A program made the position numbers and the translations under genes. This document shows positions 63,058-64,000 of a stretch of 64,000 nt of DNA, in pieces. How positions within the stretch are numbered: position 1 is the first letter of the stretch; each line of letters opens with the position of its first letter. The notes beneath the pieces were generated by a model. That model saw nothing but the letters and a program-made list of their open reading frames with translations. It was not told the DNA's origin and made no database searches. Origin of the DNA: Candidatus Thiodiazotropha sp. (ex Myrtea sp. 'scaly one' KF741663) (GTDB lineage: Bacteria; Pseudomonadota; Gammaproteobacteria; Chromatiales; Chromatiaceae); assembly GCA_025655555.1 (NCBI GenBank), contig JAHXIQ010000003.1:479626-543625 (forward strand), given 5' to 3'.

Positions 63058-63121
63058 CCCCATGGCTACTTTCCCATGGGGAGTTAGCCATGGGTTTTCA
63101 CTTAAATGGAGAACACCCATG
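63058..63121 (+). promoter_or_regulatory. Start-codon-sequestering leader of the 63119 gene
   Basis: CCCCATGG (63058-63065) pairs with CCATGGGG (63074-63081). Alternatively CCCATGGCTA (63059-63068) pairs with TAGCCATGGG (63085-63094). CATGGGT (63089-63095) can also pair with ACCCATG (63115-63121), which contains the start codon itself. At least three exclusive states exist, some hiding and some exposing the start. Confidence 0.65.
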
Positions 63122-63703
63122 ATAATACTATTTTCTATATCGGCTATTGCCGATGTTTATGCTGATGCTTACCTGGCTGATGACTCAGGCAATTTGATAT
63201 TTCTATCTGCCTGGGGTCGTGATACTGCACTGCAGGAATTACTGGCCCGTCTGCAGCTGCCTCGCAGTGAAAACGGCATTAGAGATTTCAACCTGGTCGG
63301 TGAGGACGGCAAAAATCTTGTCCGTGTGCCTAATGTCGATGAACTCGAAAAGGTTACAACGAAGACAGGTCACACGATTCTCGGTGATCTGACCCAATTG
63401 TGGATCTACGATAAATTGGCAGTCAGACCCGATATGGTCAATCGACGTGGCTTGATGCTACATAATCCTGACCATGGATTGATCGATCCCTGGCCTTTGT
63501 TGAAGTCTGTTTGTCCATTACCTCTGCTTGATACCTGGAAAGAAATCATGCTTGCCAAGTGCAGGCAGAAAAAGTGGATCCAGTCACTCAACAATGGCGT
63601 CGGCATTACCGGCACTTTAATTGAGCTGGATGATGATCTTGAAGCCATGATGACTCAGATGATTCGTCAAGGAGAACTGGCGTTACCTGCCACCAACATA
63701 TGA
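63119..63703 (+). CDS. Hypothetical ICE protein
   Basis: 194 residues from ATG 63119 (GGAGA upstream within the leader; the open frame to 63062 runs through the hairpins). The start MIILFSISAIADVYADAYL is mildly hydrophobic but is followed by charged residues, so it is probably cytoplasmic. A central NRRGLMLHNPDHGLIDPWPLL segment is followed by a helical C-terminus. Family not recognised. Confidence 0.65.
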   Translation: MIILFSISAIADVYADAYLADDSGNLIFLSAWGRDTALQELLARLQLPRSENGIRDFNLVGEDGKNLVRVPNVDELEKVTTKTGHTILGDLTQLWIYDKLAVRPDMVNRRGLMLHNPDHGLIDPWPLLKSVCPLPLLDTWKEIMLAKCRQKKWIQSLNNGVGITGTLIELDDDLEAMMTQMIRQGELALPATNI

Positions 63704-63732
63704 CCTGAAACGGTTATTACTTACCACCCACT

Positions 63733-63785
63733 GCGGGGAGTTATCCCTGCAAGGGAGATCTCCCTGCTTTTTCTTGCAAGGAGAT
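63733..63785 (+). promoter_or_regulatory. Structured leader of the 63790 gene with decoy RBS
   Basis: Hairpin GCGGGGA (63733-63739)/TCCCTGC (63744-63750), one G-U. Then GCAAGGGAGAT (63749-63759), ATCTCCCTGC (63758-63767) and the real RBS segment GCAAGGAGAT (63776-63785). The middle segment can pair with the first (decoy) or the last (true RBS). Confidence 0.7.
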
Positions 63786-63789
63786 ATTT

Positions 63790-64000
63790 ATGACCATTGC
63801 TGTTGATAAGATTAATCAAGACACGCTGTTTGGTGACAATGTCATTCACAGCTACTCTCGCGCCCAGGCAATCGAAGACGGTTACTTAGTGGACGTTACA
63901 GAAACCGCTAAGGAAGCGGGATTCATCTGGCCTGTCGCTCTGACGCGAGCTGCCTGGGAAGACTGTGTGGAATGGTGCGAAAGAGACTCGAAGCGTCAGA
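63790..64000 (+). CDS. DUF6573 family ICE protein (3' truncated by window edge)
   Basis: The first 70 codons are visible from ATG 63790, 7 bases after the AGGAG. Sequence LFGDNVIHSYSRAQAIEDGY, then LVDVTETAKEAGFIWPVALT, matches the DUF6573 pattern of ICE- and plasmid-borne proteins. Function unknown. Confidence 0.8.
   Translation, partial: MTIAVDKINQDTLFGDNVIHSYSRAQAIEDGYLVDVTETAKEAGFIWPVALTRAAWEDCVEWCERDSKRQ

Overview
This window looks like chromosome from a sulfur-oxidising gammaproteobacterium (purple-sulfur-bacterium or Chromatiales-like relatives; order-level inference). The main evidence is a Gly/Tyr/Pro-rich sulfur globule protein at about 32 kb, a Xanthomonas-type (Xps-like) type II secretion cluster, RNase E/RluC/SppA synteny typical of Gammaproteobacteria, HypE, malate:quinone oxidoreductase and citrate synthase. 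The right end, from about 53.3 kb, is the edge of an integrative conjugative element (ICE) that runs past the window.

Layout. 0-13 kb: large exported repeat proteins (thrombospondin type 3 repeats, Calx-beta domains, one with a GlyGly-CTERM-like tail, and a subtilase with Calx-beta domains). They flank a SCO1-like protein, a cytochrome c/periplasmic-binding-protein fusion and a sensor kinase whose ATP-binding domain is degenerate. 13.7-24.1 kb: one collinear run gspD-E-F-G-H-I-J-K-L-M-N, a plausible exporter for the repeat proteins. 24.1-33.9 kb: low-molecular-weight phosphatase, rne, rluC, HAD phosphatase, sppA, hypE, sulfur globule protein, class V aminotransferase and cupin. 34-42.7 kb: gltA with a MOT1-type transporter, then a Pho-box-driven pst operon ordered pstS-phoU-pstC-pstA-pstB-pstB. 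In that operon PhoU carries an inactive phosphatase/arsenate-reductase-like domain, and the two PstB ATPases have complementary lesions. 42.9-47.4 kb: WD40-cytochrome c fusion, a dienelactone-hydrolase-like pseudoenzyme and mqo. 47.4-48.4 kb: decayed DNA with a PAS-domain pseudogene. 48.5-51.9 kb: a zrg-like zinc-uptake operon (DUF2796, ABC ATPase, FtsX permease, DUF3299, small exported protein) behind a convincing Zur box.

51.9-53.3 kb is a relic zone (UvrD-type helicase remnant, tRNA-Lys-like 5' fragment) and probably lies near the ICE boundary. From 53.3 kb come a MobH-type relaxase (minus strand) and, divergently, a PFL_4669-family ICE protein, a type IA topoisomerase, a small protein, an HDOD protein, DUF3275, RadC, a DUF6094-type methyltransferase, small ICE proteins and a truncated DUF6573 protein.

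The most interesting unexplained signal is in the ICE cargo. Six genes (59880, 60392, 61012, 61607, 63119, 63790) are each preceded by a structured leader. A GC-rich hairpin is followed by a segment that can pair with the ribosome-binding site or start codon, and in most cases also with an upstream decoy copy. This suggests a shared switch-like translational control. A further 140-base chain of nested and overlapping hairpins sits at 62905-63040. All structure calls are by eye from the sequence; no folding or database search was run.
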